Shown piece by piece: positions 1 through 11,800 of a stretch of 64,000 bases of DNA. The notes beneath the pieces are model-generated. The model made no database searches. It saw only the letters and a program-made list of their open reading frames with translations, and was not told the origin of the DNA. Positions within the stretch are counted from its first letter, which is position 1; every line of letters starts with the position of its first letter. The DNA comes from Hericium rajendrae (lineage: Eukaryota > Basidiomycota > Agaricomycetes > Russulales > Hericiaceae). Where the stretch lies: positions 1,612,001 to 1,676,000 of the forward strand of contig CM065890.1 of the NCBI GenBank assembly GCA_033439255.1, in the 5' to 3' direction. The translations under genes and the position numbers were made by a program.

Positions 1-81
1 CCTGGGCACGTTCATTACACCCAGGGGCATCGTCACCGACATTGGCATTGCTCTTGGCCATCGGGGTCCAGAGACCTTTGA

Positions 82-915
82 TGTAGCTGCCCACAGCGCC
101 CCCCCTCATCGTTCCACCGACCCCTCCGGACCCTGACGCGCCTGAACGACAGGCATTTATTGATGCTGAGGTCTGCTCAATCCTGCCATTCTCATCTCCC
201 TTGTCTCATGTCACCTCAGATCCGCCTTCTGCACGACGATATCTACGGGAGTGAACCTGACACACCGGCCTCCCAGCCGGCCACTCCACCCCCCCCACAG
301 ACCTCCCTGCTCACGTCTCCGCCCGCATCCCCACCGGCGACTCTGCTAGGACCCATAGTTGATGTCACTGCATCGCACCGCCCTACAGCTCTTGGTCTCA
401 CTTGGACTGCGATCCTTAATGAAGGACGTGAAACCACGCCCGGCCTCTCGGACGCCGCCCCACGTCCAGCGTGGAATGCCTTTACGCCTGAACCTGCTGG
501 TGGCTGGCCGGTAGTCACCTTCGCCGACCACTGGGGCGCTTGTAGCTCCCAAGATCCGGAACAACTTCGCCAATGGATTGGCACGCCCGGCGGTCTTCTT
601 GCCCAGATCTTTGACCGCTCTGCCATAGACCGCCCGTCTGAGTCGATGAAGTACATTAAGGATCTCCTTGAACTCCTTGGTATCCTCGGGGCCAGCATTG
701 CTCCTGCCAATCCTGACCCTTCCCTCCCAACCCCTCTTCACCGTCATCACCGCCCACCGGCCTTCCTTATTTATAATATATCCGACGCAGACGCTGATAG
801 GCTCATCTCGGGTCGCGTCTTCTCTCACCGCTCGGTCACGATCCTTACCTATGACCGTAACCCGCATGCCCCGCGCTCTTTGGGCTACTTTGATGGCTTC
901 CCGGGTGTGACACTC
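82..915 (+). CDS. LINE ORF1, upstream part
   Basis: An open frame runs from a stop at 79-81 to the Gypsy insertion point. It is proline- and alanine-rich at its start (about residues 30-65), then carries a globular stretch with the words LTWTAILNEG, FADHWGACS and DRLISGRVFSHRSVTILTYD. An ORF1 protein of this class binds LINE RNA and accompanies it to the target. The first ATG in frame is at 163, but a different frame is open from base 1 to 133, so the true start may lie upstream with one frame slip. The protein continues after the Gypsy element. The function is inferred from position upstream of ORF2 and from the zinc knuckle in the downstream part. Confidence 0.6.
911..915 (+). repeat. Target-site duplication of the Gypsy element, left copy
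   Basis: The five bases CACTC directly precede the 5' LTR and recur directly after the 3' LTR at 8013-8017. Five base pairs is the duplication length usual for Ty3/Gypsy integrases. Confidence 0.9.
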
Positions 916-1338
916 TGTCACAGATCGCTCCATTTCTCTCCGCCTTCTTCTCTGCCATCAAGGCATCGCGTCGGTCATGTGCTCCAGCAGCCCCATCACA
1001 TGTTCACTTCCTCACATGACCTGGGGCTATCCTTCACCCATGCCCTTGTTCCCCTTTGGGACATCCTATTGTTCTCCCTCCCATTGTTCTCCTTTTGGCC
1101 ACCATTGTTCTCACTCTATTGTTCGACCCGTTATGGTGTCCATTGTTCTTTTCCCATTGTCGTCCCAGTACTTATAGGCTCCCTGTCGCTCGCCTATTTC
1201 CCTAGATTGTCCATTTCGTCTGTACCGTACTGTACCTCCAATACAGGTCACTGCGCTGCTAGTCGCTCTCTGCTCTCTCGCTCCCATCATCGCTGGTGAC
1301 TTGGGTGGTTCTCTGCTGTCTACGACCGAGTCTTGACA
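916..1338 (+). repeat. 5' LTR of the Gypsy element
   Basis: It is 423 bp with TGTCA...TGACA ends and matches 7590-8012 along its whole length by eye. It contains several copies of CCATTGTTCT-like words in its first half and a TATA-like ACTTATAGG near 1171, which may be its promoter. Confidence 0.93.
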
Positions 1339-2577
1339 CCTGGACAATCTCTCATACACCCGCCTCACCTCCCTACTATCGCCCATCATACCTTTCTTCT
1401 TTGAACCCTTCACCGCCGACATCTTCACCGAATCCCGACATCCATTCCATCAACCTCATCTCCCCTTTCCCATCGCCAACACCATCGAGGGTAGTGCACT
1501 CATCCCCCTCCTCCGCTATTGTGCTGTGAAGCGTTGGGAAGCCGAAGGAGTTTGGTTTCGATTGAGGTCGTGGAAACCACGTGCAGGTGCTATCTCCATT
1601 GCCTTATACGTTCGAATTCGAGTTTCCTTTGACGTCGACTTGCAAGAATTCACGTTCGGTGCCTCGGATATCGCTTACCACTGTCGCCAACCCAACCGAG
1701 GATCCCCTGCAAGTATCCTACCATCGACCTCGTTCCCCTTTTGCACACTAGGTCTCTTCACCCCCGAACCCTCACCTGAGCCTGTGTGGGCCAGAGAACG
1801 CCTCGGCCACCGATTCCTCAGAAACCCGTACTCGGACCCCCTGTACCCTCGTGCTCTTGGTCGTCGCCCAGTTGCGGCTGACTTCTTCTAGACCTCACCA
1901 TTGATCCCACCGACCCCCGTTTCCAGACCACAGAACCATACCCACTCGGCGTCTTCGCCTCGCTCGACGAATACTTCATCTACACCCTTTCTGGCATCGT
2001 TCGAATAGACTTTGTCACTCCGGACGAGGACGACGACGGTCCCGCACAGTGGTACTTCGCCGATCGTGACGACCAGGCAGACCTCGAGCTTAACGACTTC
2101 GACGTCGCAGCTACAGAACACCGTCGCCAACACCCCGCTACCCCGCCGCTTCCCACCGTCGCCCTTCCTAGTGCAGATTCTCCCCCTGCTCGCACCACCC
2201 CACTTGTTGTTCCCCCAGGTATTACCTTCAACCCGGTAACCAACAACTACTACGCATACCACTCCGACACCAATCGGCTGGTAGTCAGTTGGAGACCCAG
2301 CCTCGTAGAAGAAAGTGACCTGTGGTTTTGGCAGGCCAGTACCCTCTTCTTAACCACTGCAGAACTCGCACTCTCTCAAGCAGTTATAGAGAATCTCGCT
2401 CAGCAACAAGCTACCCGCCTCGATACCCTTCGGGCCCCACCACCACCACCTGTTTCGACGCCTACCCCAGTACCAGTCCCCTCACCTGCTCCACCCGTTG
2501 CCGCTGTTGCATCGACATCCACCGTCAACGTCAAACCAACCATTGCCACAGCCCCCCCTGTTCAGCCATCCATCGAC

Positions 2578-3567
2578 ATGTCCAACCCTGAGATCGGCGT
2601 CAAACCTGCTCCCTTTGAGGGAGATCGTTCCAAGTCCAAGGAATTCCAGCTGCGTATTCGCTTATTCCTTCGCGCCAACTCCACCCGGTATAAAGATGAT
2701 ACCGCCCAGATCTCCCTCTTCCTCGACCTCTGCCAGGGCCCTATCGCCGGCCAGTGGGCCACCCAGCGCGTCGAGGAGATCCTTGAGGATGACGATCTCG
2801 TGGCTGCAAAAACATCTCCAGCTCATGTTCCCCGCTACGCCAACCTCACCGCCCTTCGAACTCGCTTCAACTTGGACTTCTCTCCCCTTGACGACTCCAA
2901 GGATGCCTCCCATGCTATCCAGACCCTCCAGATGGGTACGCGCCCGGTAGTCGACTACATCACCGAGTTTGAGTCCTTCGCCCCTCGCACCGGCTACAAT
3001 GACGTGGCCCTGATCGACTGGTTCCTGCATGGCCTCAACAGCGCCCTGCGCGATGATTGCCAGCGCAGCTACCCCACGCCCACCACCCTGGCTGAGTGGA
3101 AGGCGAGGGCCCGTGACAGGAATGCTGCCTACCTCATGCGCACCCGGTTTCAGAGTCCCCGCCCTACAACTGGGCGCACCCCGGTGAGCACTCGCTCCCC
3201 TCAGTCCACATCTACTGGCCGATCCCGCACAGTTGCTGCTACAGGTGCCCCACTGTCCAAACTCTCGGAGCCTGACCGTGAGCGCCTCAGGCGTGAGGGC
3301 GGTTGCTTCCGCTGCCGCCAGAAGGGCCATGGCTTCCGCGACTGCCCCCTCAATGCCGACTCCAACCCCCGTGCCCCAACCCCTCGTGTCCGAGCGCTAG
3401 AAACCGGCTCTGCCCCGGGAGTAGCTCCAGAAGATGCAGCAGCCGCCCTCGCTGTCCCCGCCATCAACAGGTCCATCGCCGACTTATCGTCGCAGTTGAA
3501 GGACTTGAGCGAGGAAGAGAGGGAAGAGGCAAAGGCTGCATTAAAGGATATGGTTGAGGGTTTTTAA
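2578..3567 (+). CDS. Gag-like protein of the Gypsy element
   Basis: The 329-residue frame encodes a retrotransposon Gag, the shell protein that packages element RNA in the cell. A capsid-like segment (about residues 10-190) with the hallmark PFEGDRSK start and an LxWxxxAxxRNxA-like end is followed by a proline/serine linker. Then comes a CX2CX4HX4C zinc knuckle (about residues 243-256) that would bind RNA. The last 50 residues are rich in glutamate and lysine. The ATG at 2578 is used because the similarity to Gag starts there. The frame has no upstream ATG close by, but open sequence rich in acidic and proline residues continues upstream to about 1882. Confidence 0.8.
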   Translation: MSNPEIGVKPAPFEGDRSKSKEFQLRIRLFLRANSTRYKDDTAQISLFLDLCQGPIAGQWATQRVEEILEDDDLVAAKTSPAHVPRYANLTALRTRFNLDFSPLDDSKDASHAIQTLQMGTRPVVDYITEFESFAPRTGYNDVALIDWFLHGLNSALRDDCQRSYPTPTTLAEWKARARDRNAAYLMRTRFQSPRPTTGRTPVSTRSPQSTSTGRSRTVAATGAPLSKLSEPDRERLRREGGCFRCRQKGHGFRDCPLNADSNPRAPTPRVRALETGSAPGVAPEDAAAALAVPAINRSIADLSSQLKDLSEEEREEAKAALKDMVEGF

Positions 3568-3590
3568 AGCGCCCCCCGGTCACGTCGTCC

Positions 3591-6500
3591 GTGGGTGGCA
3601 AGAAACATTTCTTTGATCCGTCGAATCGCTTCTCTGTACTATCCGACCCCTGTGAGCAATCGTATCCATCGTCTTTGCGCATGTCCGCTATCACACCCAA
3701 CCGTCAGACACCGTCCATTACGCTCCAGGCCAAGATTATCACTGCCCCGATCAAGAAACAAATCGACGCTGAGGCACTTCTCGATAGTGGTGCAGAAGGC
3801 ATTATTATGCACCCCGAGTTTGCCAAGAAACACCAGTTCCCCCTCAAGAAACTCCCTAAACCCTTTCCCGTTCGCAACGTGGACAACTCCGAAAACATCA
3901 TGGGCTGGGTCCGCTATTCCGTCAACCAGAACATCCGCATTTACGCCAAGGACTTGACGTCCTTCCATGAGGAGACAGCTGAGTTCTATCTCGTTGATAT
4001 TGGCGACTATGACATTATCCTTGGGACCGATTGGTTACAGGAACACAACCCTGAAATTGATTGGGTCTCTCGTCGTGTTGACATGACTCGCTGCCCTCCC
4101 TCTTGCACCCTGAATAAGCCCCCGGTCAAAAACCTGTCCACTCGCTCAGAACGCCGCCAATCAGCCCCCGTCCACCAGTCCTCAGTACCGCTGCTGTACT
4201 GCTCCCCCCACCTTGCCCCCCTCCATTGCTCCCACTGCCCCCGCCATTTGTTCCTGCCCCACTTCCCAAATACGTGATCCCCGCTCGCCGAGTCCAAGGT
4301 GTCCGTCTTCGCCGCATCCACCTGTCCAAAGTCCCTGCATGTCTGTTTACCGAGGATGATGACCCGCGACCTAACGTCGATGATGACTGGGTTGAAGAGG
4401 GTCTTCGCCTAGCTGGTGTTCTCCCTGACTGGGACACACCACCCCCTCCAGATGACGACCCAGACTACCAACATACCATCCGTATCCGTCGCTCTTTCAC
4501 CAATGCTCAGAAACTGGCTGAGCGTGTGGCCGCCCATGTTGCGGAGAAGTCCTTTGCTGAGATGGTTCCCCCTCAGTACCAGGATTTCCAACCCGTCTTC
4601 GATGAGGAATCCTCCCATCGCCTTCCTGAACGTCGCCCTTGGGATCACGCCATCGACCTGAAAGATGGTTTTGAACCCCGTTCATGCAAGGTCTATCCCA
4701 TGGCTCCCACTGAGCAGGAGGACCTCGATTCGTTCCTTGATGACCAGGTCAAAAAAGGCTACATCCGTCCTTCCAAATCCCCTATGGCGAGTCCCTTCTT
4801 CTTTATCAAGAAAAAAGATGGAAAACTACGCCCGTCCAGGACTATCGCACCCTCAACAAGGGCACCATCAAGAATGAATATCCCCTGCCCCTCATCTCTG
4901 AACTCGTTGACAAGCTCAAGGGTGCCAAAGTCTTCTCCAAGATGGATGTTCGTTGGGGTTACAACAACGTTCGCATCAAGGAGGGCGACGAATGGAAAGC
5001 CGCCTTCAAAACCAACCGCGGTCTCTTTGAACCCCTGGTGATGTTTTTTGGTCTTACAAATTCCCCTGCCACGTTCCAAGGAATGATGAATGAACTTTTC
5101 AAGGATCTCATTGACACGGGCAAAGTCGTCATCTACATGGACGATATCCTCATTTTCACCGAAACCCTCGAAGAACATCGCGACCTCGTGCGCAAGGTCC
5201 TCCAACGCCTCCAGGACAATGACCTCTTCCTCAAACCAGAGAAGTGCTCTTTCGAGCAGCCCTCCGTTGAGTTCCTCGGTCTCATCGTCTCCCATAACAC
5301 GCTTGCCATGGACCCCGTCAAGGTTGCAGGCATCGCTGAATGGCCTGCCCCCCGTAACGTCAAGGATGTCCAGTCCTTTGTTGGCTTTGGCAACTTCTAT
5401 CGACGCTTCATCCAGGACTTCTCCAAAGTCGCCCGTCCCATGTTTGACCTTACCAAGAAAGACCATCCTTGGGCCTGGTCTGCTGAATGTCAACATGCCT
5501 TTGAGGCTCTTAAAGCTGCGTTCACCTCGTCCCCAGTCCTTATCATGCCTGACCCGTCCAAACCCTACTTGGTTGAGGTCGATGCCTCAGACTATGCCAC
5601 AGGAGGTATCCTATCCCAGCGTGGGGAGGACGAGCAATGGCACCCTGTTGCTTACATCTCCAAGGCCTTCACTGCCCCTGAACGCAACTACGACATTTAT
5701 GACAAGGAACTCCTGGCCATCATCCGTGCCCTCGAAGCCTGGCGGCACTACCTGGAAGGCTCTCCCCATACTGTGGAGATCTGGACTGACCATAAGAACC
5801 TGGAATACTTCAAGTCTGCCCAAAAGCTGAGTCGTCGTCAGGCTCGCTGGGCTCTCTTCCTCACTCGTTTCGACTTCACCTTGATCCACAAACCCGGTAT
5901 TCATCACCGGCCAGATGCCATGTCGAGACGACCTGACCATAGAGAGGGGTGGACGACGACAACTCAGATCGTGTCCTCCTCGACCCCAAGTACTTCCAGA
6001 TTCGTGCTACACGTCCAGCCGCTGTCAAGTCCATTGGCAATGCTGATCTTCGCCAACGCATTCGCAATGCCAAGACCAAGGATATTGAGGTCGTTCAAGC
6101 CCTTGACGTGATCCTGAACAACGGTCCTCGCTCCCTCGTCAAGAACCTCCAAGAATGGAACTACGAGGATGACCTCATCCTCTTTCGTGGCAAAGTCTAC
6201 ATCCCTGCTGACAAGGACCTTCGGCGAGATATCGTCAAGCTGCATCACGACACTCCCATGGCTGGTCACCCCGGACGCTACAAGACCTATGAGCTCCTCA
6301 GTCGCAACTACTGGTGGCCCGGTATGTCTGTCTTCGTTCGTGATTATGTTGATGGCTGTGCTACCTGCCAGGCCACCAAGGTTCAAAATCACCGCCCCCA
6401 TGTTGAAACAATCCCCAATGCCATCCCTACCCGTCCCTTCCAAGACATTACCTCGGACTTCATCGTCAAACTCCCAGAATGCCAAGGCTATGACTCCATC

Positions 6501-7565
6501 AACGTGGTCGTCGACCGTTTTACAAAGCACGTCTCCTTCACTCCTTGTAATGAGACCATTACCAGTGATGGCACAGTCGACATCCTTTTTGACAGGATTT
6601 ATCGGAACTACGGCCTCTGGGAACGCCTCATCTCTGATCGTGGCCCACAGTACGCAGGCAAAGTCATGCGTGGCGTCTTTGACAAACTTGGTATCAAGTC
6701 CTCCCTCAGCACCGCCTATCATCCACAGACCGATGGCGAGTCAGAACGCGTCAATCAAGAACTCGAGCAGTTCCTTCGTACCTTCTGCAACTACCGTCAG
6801 GACGATTGGGTCCAATGGCTCCCTTACGCTGAGTTCTCGCACAACCACCGTATCCACAGCGCCACTAACCGAGCTCCATTTGAAATGCTCCTCGGCTATA
6901 TTCCCACTGCCATCCCCACTGTCAACCCCACATCGTCTACACCTGCCGTCGAGGATCGTTTCCGTCACCTCGAACAACTTCGCACTGAGGTCCAGGCCAG
7001 CCTTCAAACAGCTGCTGATCTCATGAAGCGCAACAACCAGGACCATATGCATGACACCATCCACTTCCAGGTTGGCGACAAGGTCTGGCTCGATGGCAAG
7101 AACATCAAAACCACACGACCCAAAGCTAAGCTTGCTGATCGACGCCTGGGACCTTTCGAAATCACTGACGTCCTGGGCCCAGTCTCTTATCGACTGAAGC
7201 TACCACCCACCTGGCGTATCCACCCGGTGTTCCACACGTCCCTGTTGTCCCCTTACAAGGAAACCGATGCTCATGGTCCCAACTTCCCTGCACCTCCACC
7301 TGACCTTGTGGAGGGCGAGGAAGAGTACGAGTTGAGTCTGTCCTCGATGCTCGTCTCACTCGGAACAAACGCGGCATTGAATATCTCGTCAAATGGGCAG
7401 GCTACCCTGATTCAGAAAATCAGTGGCTTTCACGTACCTCCCTTTCCAATGCCCATGGTGCAATCACCGACTTCTACACCCGCCATCCGCATGCACTCAA
7501 GGCTCCCAATCTTCGTGGACTCATCTACCTCGATCCCGTCCATGCTCATCACGCACTCCAGGTGA
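3591..7565 (+). pseudogene. Pol region of the Gypsy element (fossil)
   Basis: The parts in order are: aspartic protease with the DSGA active site near 3783; reverse transcriptase from about 4560 to 5290, with the YMDD box near 5135; RNase H from about 5560 to 5900, starting at a DASDYA motif; an HHCC integrase zinc finger at about 6240-6375; an integrase core with D, D and E residues at about 6450-6790; and a chromodomain-like tail at about 7320-7540. The tail marks the chromovirus branch, whose integrases read histone marks. The coding sequence is spread over several overlapping frames with about four or five breaks, so no full Pol would be made from this copy. The age must be low because the LTRs match. 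Confidence 0.88.
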
Positions 7566-7589
7566 AAGTGTGTCTTAGAGAGGGGGTGA

Positions 7590-8012
7590 TGTCACAGATC
7601 GCTCCATTTCTCTCCGCCTTCTTCTCTGCCATCAAGGCATCGCGTCGGTCATGTGCTCCAGCAGCCCCATCACATGTTCACTTCCTCACATGACCTGGGG
7701 CTATCCTTCACCCATGCCCTTGTTCCCCTTTGGGACATCCTATTGTTCTCCCTCCCATTGTTCTCCTTTTGGCCACCATTGTTCTCACTCTATTGTTCGA
7801 CCCGTTATGGTGTCCATTGTTCTTTTCCCATTGTCGTCCCAGTACTTATAGGCTCCCTGTCGCTCGCCTATTTCCCTAGATTGTCCATTTCGTCTGTACC
7901 GTACTGTACCTCCAATACAGGTCACTGCGCTGCTAGTCGCTCTCTGCTCTCTCGCTCCCATCATCGCTGGTGACTTGGGTGGTTCTCTGCTGTCTACGAC
8001 CGAGTCTTGACA
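7590..8012 (+). repeat. 3' LTR of the Gypsy element
   Basis: The second 423-bp LTR is preceded by a purine-rich tract (AGAGAGGGGGTGA, 7577-7589). Its sequence equals the 5' LTR by eye, and it is followed by the CACTC duplication at 8013-8017. Confidence 0.93.
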
Positions 8013-8017
8013 CACTC
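8013..8017 (+). repeat. Target-site duplication of the Gypsy element, right copy
   Basis: CACTC directly follows the 3' LTR and matches 911-915 exactly. Confidence 0.9.
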
Positions 8018-8593
8018 AACCTTGATGACGAAAACTGCCTGACGCAGCTCGCCACCGACATTCGCGCCACCATCCACAAGTCCACCCTTCCGGACCTCAT
8101 TGAGTTGTACAGTCGCGACCGCCACCCGCCTGAGCATTCTGCTACCATACGTGTCGAGTATTATCTCGGCACCATCATTTCTGTATCTCCCATCACCCTC
8201 CAAATTCAAGGTGAAGGCGTCATTTGCTGGCGCTTATATATGGAGTCTCCGGCGGCTACATGTGCAGGCTGGGCTGCAATTACTGCCTGGTTCCGCGCAA
8301 ACACCATCACCACCTCATTCTTTGGCTCTGCCGTCTGGACGCGTACCCTATCCTGTGCCGGCTGCCATGGAGTTGACCATCCCCGTGGTTTATGCCCCTT
8401 CTTCCGTATTCCCCTTTGGAATGGCCCGAGCCCCGCTGATCGCCCGACTTCCCAAGACGACGATTCTCACCCGACCGGAAATTCTCTACCCGGTCCGGTA
8501 GCTTCCACATCGACTCCTCGTGCCGGACCCTCCACACGCCCGGCGTCCCGGGCCGTCCAACCCCAGACTACCACGAAGCAGCATCGCCGTTAA
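8018..8593 (+). CDS. LINE ORF1, downstream part with zinc knuckle
   Basis: The frame that resumes after the Gypsy element runs to a stop at 8591-8593. It contains a helical segment (LATDIRATIHKSTLPDLIEL), a compact middle and a perfect CX2CX4HX4C zinc knuckle (C-AG-C-HGVD-H-PRGL-C near 8361-8400). It ends in a serine/proline-rich tail. A terminal zinc knuckle is usual for ORF1 of Tad/Jockey/I-type LINEs and gives nucleic-acid binding. The stop is followed by 244 bp before the first codon of ORF2. Confidence 0.7.
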   Translation, partial: NLDDENCLTQLATDIRATIHKSTLPDLIELYSRDRHPPEHSATIRVEYYLGTIISVSPITLQIQGEGVICWRLYMESPAATCAGWAAITAWFRANTITTSFFGSAVWTRTLSCAGCHGVDHPRGLCPFFRIPLWNGPSPADRPTSQDDDSHPTGNSLPGPVASTSTPRAGPSTRPASRAVQPQTTTKQHRR

Positions 8594-8837
8594 TCTCCCC
8601 TCCCTACTGCATGACTGACTCACCTCTTGCCCTCTACTATCTACTTTCCTCTTGTTTTACTATGCCGAACTCTGACTGTCCTTACTCTTTTGCTTTACCA
8701 CCCCTCCTTACCTTTCGTGCCTCAGCTATTCCTTACTAGATACCCGTTGCCAACGACGTCCACTCGTTACCCTGACCGTATCCTCTCCTTACGCATTGCT
8801 TCACAATATAACTGTCTTGGCTGCACTGGTGTGATCT

Positions 8838-11800
8838 GTGTCTCAACCTGACGAGGTTCATAACGTCTGGCTCCGATGCCTACCGTCGACTGTGGCGAGT
8901 CTTGATGGTAGTAGTAAACTGCCCGCGTCGTATACCCGTTGGTCCACGATGTACGACTGCGTAACAACGGCCACCCCTGCTTTAAAAAAAATGATGACAA
9001 ATATAAATATCGAGATATTGAACCCGTCTGACGCGGCAATGCTAGCGCGGGCGGGTTCTGGAGGGGTGGCGCCCCTCCGTGCTTCAGGCTCCGGGCTGAA
9101 CGCACCTGGGATACAGCGCCCCATCAATCCAGCTGTTCCACCTCCCGGAGTACACCCTGAGCGAAGTGTACAACGACTGCGAAGCTCACCGCCGACCCCG
9201 GATGATGGCAGGCCATTGACGCCTCACCTGGATATGGTTGGAATGCCCGGCCTGCAGGCTGACCTGCAGCGTCCCGGACCGTCTAACGACGACTCGCATC
9301 ACCAGATCCATACCCCGCCTATCCCTAATTCCCAGCCCCGCACTACCCATCTACTACCCTTAGGTCAGCCTGCTGCGCCCCCAGCACCTGCACCGCGTGC
9401 TGCGCCCCCAGCCATAGTATTATCTGCAACACCCCCCGCCCCGATAACTCCTCAGTTCCAGATTCCTCAACCCCCACCACCAGCCACAGCTCACCCTTTG
9501 CCGCAACCTAGTGCCGCCGTCCCACCTCCTGCTGATTTGTCGACTCGGCGCCACTTCCGTACGTGCGCTAACATTAAAATTGCTACTCACAACATAAATG
9601 GTAGGACTCACCGTGATCTGGGTTCCTCCTCTGTCTCCAAATGGACAGAAATTAACCATACGGTATGCAAACAACATATAGGCGTCTTGGCTCTCCAGGA
9701 GACCCATTTACGTGATGAACACATTGCGTCCATTAACCGCCTCTTCTCCAAACGCTTACTTGTACTGAATTCCAATGATCCTGATCGACCTGGGTCCTCT
9801 GCCGGGGTCGCCTTTGTCATAAATAAAGACATTTTACCCTCTCCTGATTTCACCTTCTATGTCCTCATCCCCGGCCGTGCGGTTGCCCTAATAATAAACA
9901 ACTGGCATGACACGACTTCTGTTGTCTTCCTCAACGTCTATGCGCCCTCGGAAAACCACGACGCCCACCCTGACTTCTGGCATACTGTCCTAGTACGTTG
10001 GAAAGCACTTCGCCTCTCTGATCCTGACTTCTTTATGGGTGACTTCAACCTCGTCGAAGCCCCGATTGATAGAGCCCCCCCACACCCCGACACCCCCGCC
10101 GCTCTTAACGCACTATCAATATTGACGACCGACCTCCACCTCCGCGATACATGGCGCCTTACCTTCCCTGACACTTGTCAATATACCTGGCACGGCAACC
10201 AGTCGTCCCAGTATGCAAAATCGCGCCTCGACCGCATCTATACCTCTCATACGCAAGCCGACAACGTCTTCGAATGGCATTTTGGCGACTCTACAGTCCC
10301 TTCTGACCATGATATGGCCTCTGTTCGCTGGGCACCCCGTGATGCACCTGAAACAGGAACTGGCCGTTGGACCTTCCCGCTCAACCTTATCAATGATCGT
10401 AAACTCCTCCCTCTCCTTGTCGCTCGTGGTTTGAAACTTCAGCATGACCTTCTGACTCCTGATATTCCCCGCTCTGCTGGGCATAATCCACAGACCCTTT
10501 GGGCTACGTTCAAATCTGACCTTATTAAAATTACCCGCGATTACGCTCGTACTAATGTCGGAAAAATGCAGACTGCTATTAACCGACTCCGCCATGATGC
10601 CGATGCCCTCAAATCTGACCCTACCTTCCCGTATAACGAAAACCTCCGCGCGAATGAGCGCCTCCTTGACCACCAAGTCAACTACCTTGAAATGAAACGA
10701 CGCAAGACTCAGAAGGCCAATACTAAAGCTAAATGGCATTTCAAAGGCGGGAAAATCAACAAGTTCTGGGTTTCAGCAAACACCCCTAAATCTACTCGTG
10801 ATCAAATTAAGCGGCTCCGCATTCCCGATACACTCCCTGCTCGTTACGAGACGCACTCGAAACGAATGGCTACTCTGGCGGGTTCGTACCATGATAAGCT
10901 CCAATCCAGTGGACGCGACACCTCCCGCTCGCCTGAGGAATCTGCCACCAACACACAAAATGTGCTCAATGCTATCCTTCCGTCACAATGCCTCAAGGAC
11001 CCGACAAATTCGCCTCTGAACAGCCCTCTCACACGTGAGGATGTTCTCACCGCCCTTAAGTCCTCGCGTAATGGCACCGCGACGGGGACTGATGGATGCC
11101 CTTACGAACTCTGGAAAAAGCTACATGAGCTCAGCGTCTCTGCCGCGAATTCTCCTTCTGACTCCCCCAACTTTGATATAGCAACGGTACTCCTGACTGT
11201 CTATAACGACATCCAACTGCATGGCGTCGACCCCACGTCCAACTTCTCGATTGGATGGATGTGTCCTATATATAAGAAAAATGACCGTGCTGACATCTCT
11301 AACTATCGCCCGATAACACTACTCAACACTGATTATAAACTATTCACTAAAGCCCTCGCGTCCCAACTTGCTAAACCCGTCCCCGATATGATCCACCCGA
11401 ATCAAGCAGGCTTCATCCCTGGCCATTCCATCTTCGATCAAACCAGGCTCGCCCGCGCAATGGCCAATTTTGCCGAAGCAACTGAAGAAAATGGCGTAAT
11501 CATGTCTCTTGATCAAGAGAAAGCATACGACAAAGTCGACCACCAGTATCTCTGGTCGGTACTCTCCAAATTTAACCTTCCTGACTTCTTCATTAATACC
11601 GTCAGATCCCTATATGAAACTGCTTATACACAAGTCGCAGTCAACGGCTTCTTCAGCGCCCCATACCAGGTGACCCGCGGCGTACGCCAAGGAGACCCCC
11701 TCTCCTGCTTACTTTTTGATCTCGCCATAGAACCCCTTGCAGGCATGCTCCGACAATCGCCTAAACTCCAGGGCTTCACCGTACCTGGACTACAGGAACC

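Larger units (their letters stand above)
916..8012 (+). mobile_element. Ty3/Gypsy LTR retrotransposon, young insertion, coding part broken
   Basis: The 7,097-bp element is bounded by two 423-bp LTRs (916-1338 and 7590-8012), each starting TGTCA and ending TGACA. It is flanked by the duplication CACTC. The LTRs look identical by eye, so the insertion is recent. A purine-rich tract (7577-7589) just before the 3' LTR fits the plus-strand primer. The stretch just after the 5' LTR (from 1341, starting TGG) could be the primer-binding site, though I could not match it to a tRNA. Gag is followed by protease, reverse transcriptase, RNase H, integrase and a chromodomain-like segment, the order of the fungal chromovirus branch. 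Pol is broken in about four or five places. The element sits inside ORF1 of a LINE. Confidence 0.93.

Noticed and set aside
912-1440. A protein-coding reading through the 5' LTR continuing LINE ORF1
   Set aside because: The same sequence recurs exactly at the 3' LTR and is bounded by the target duplication, so the open frame is accidental.
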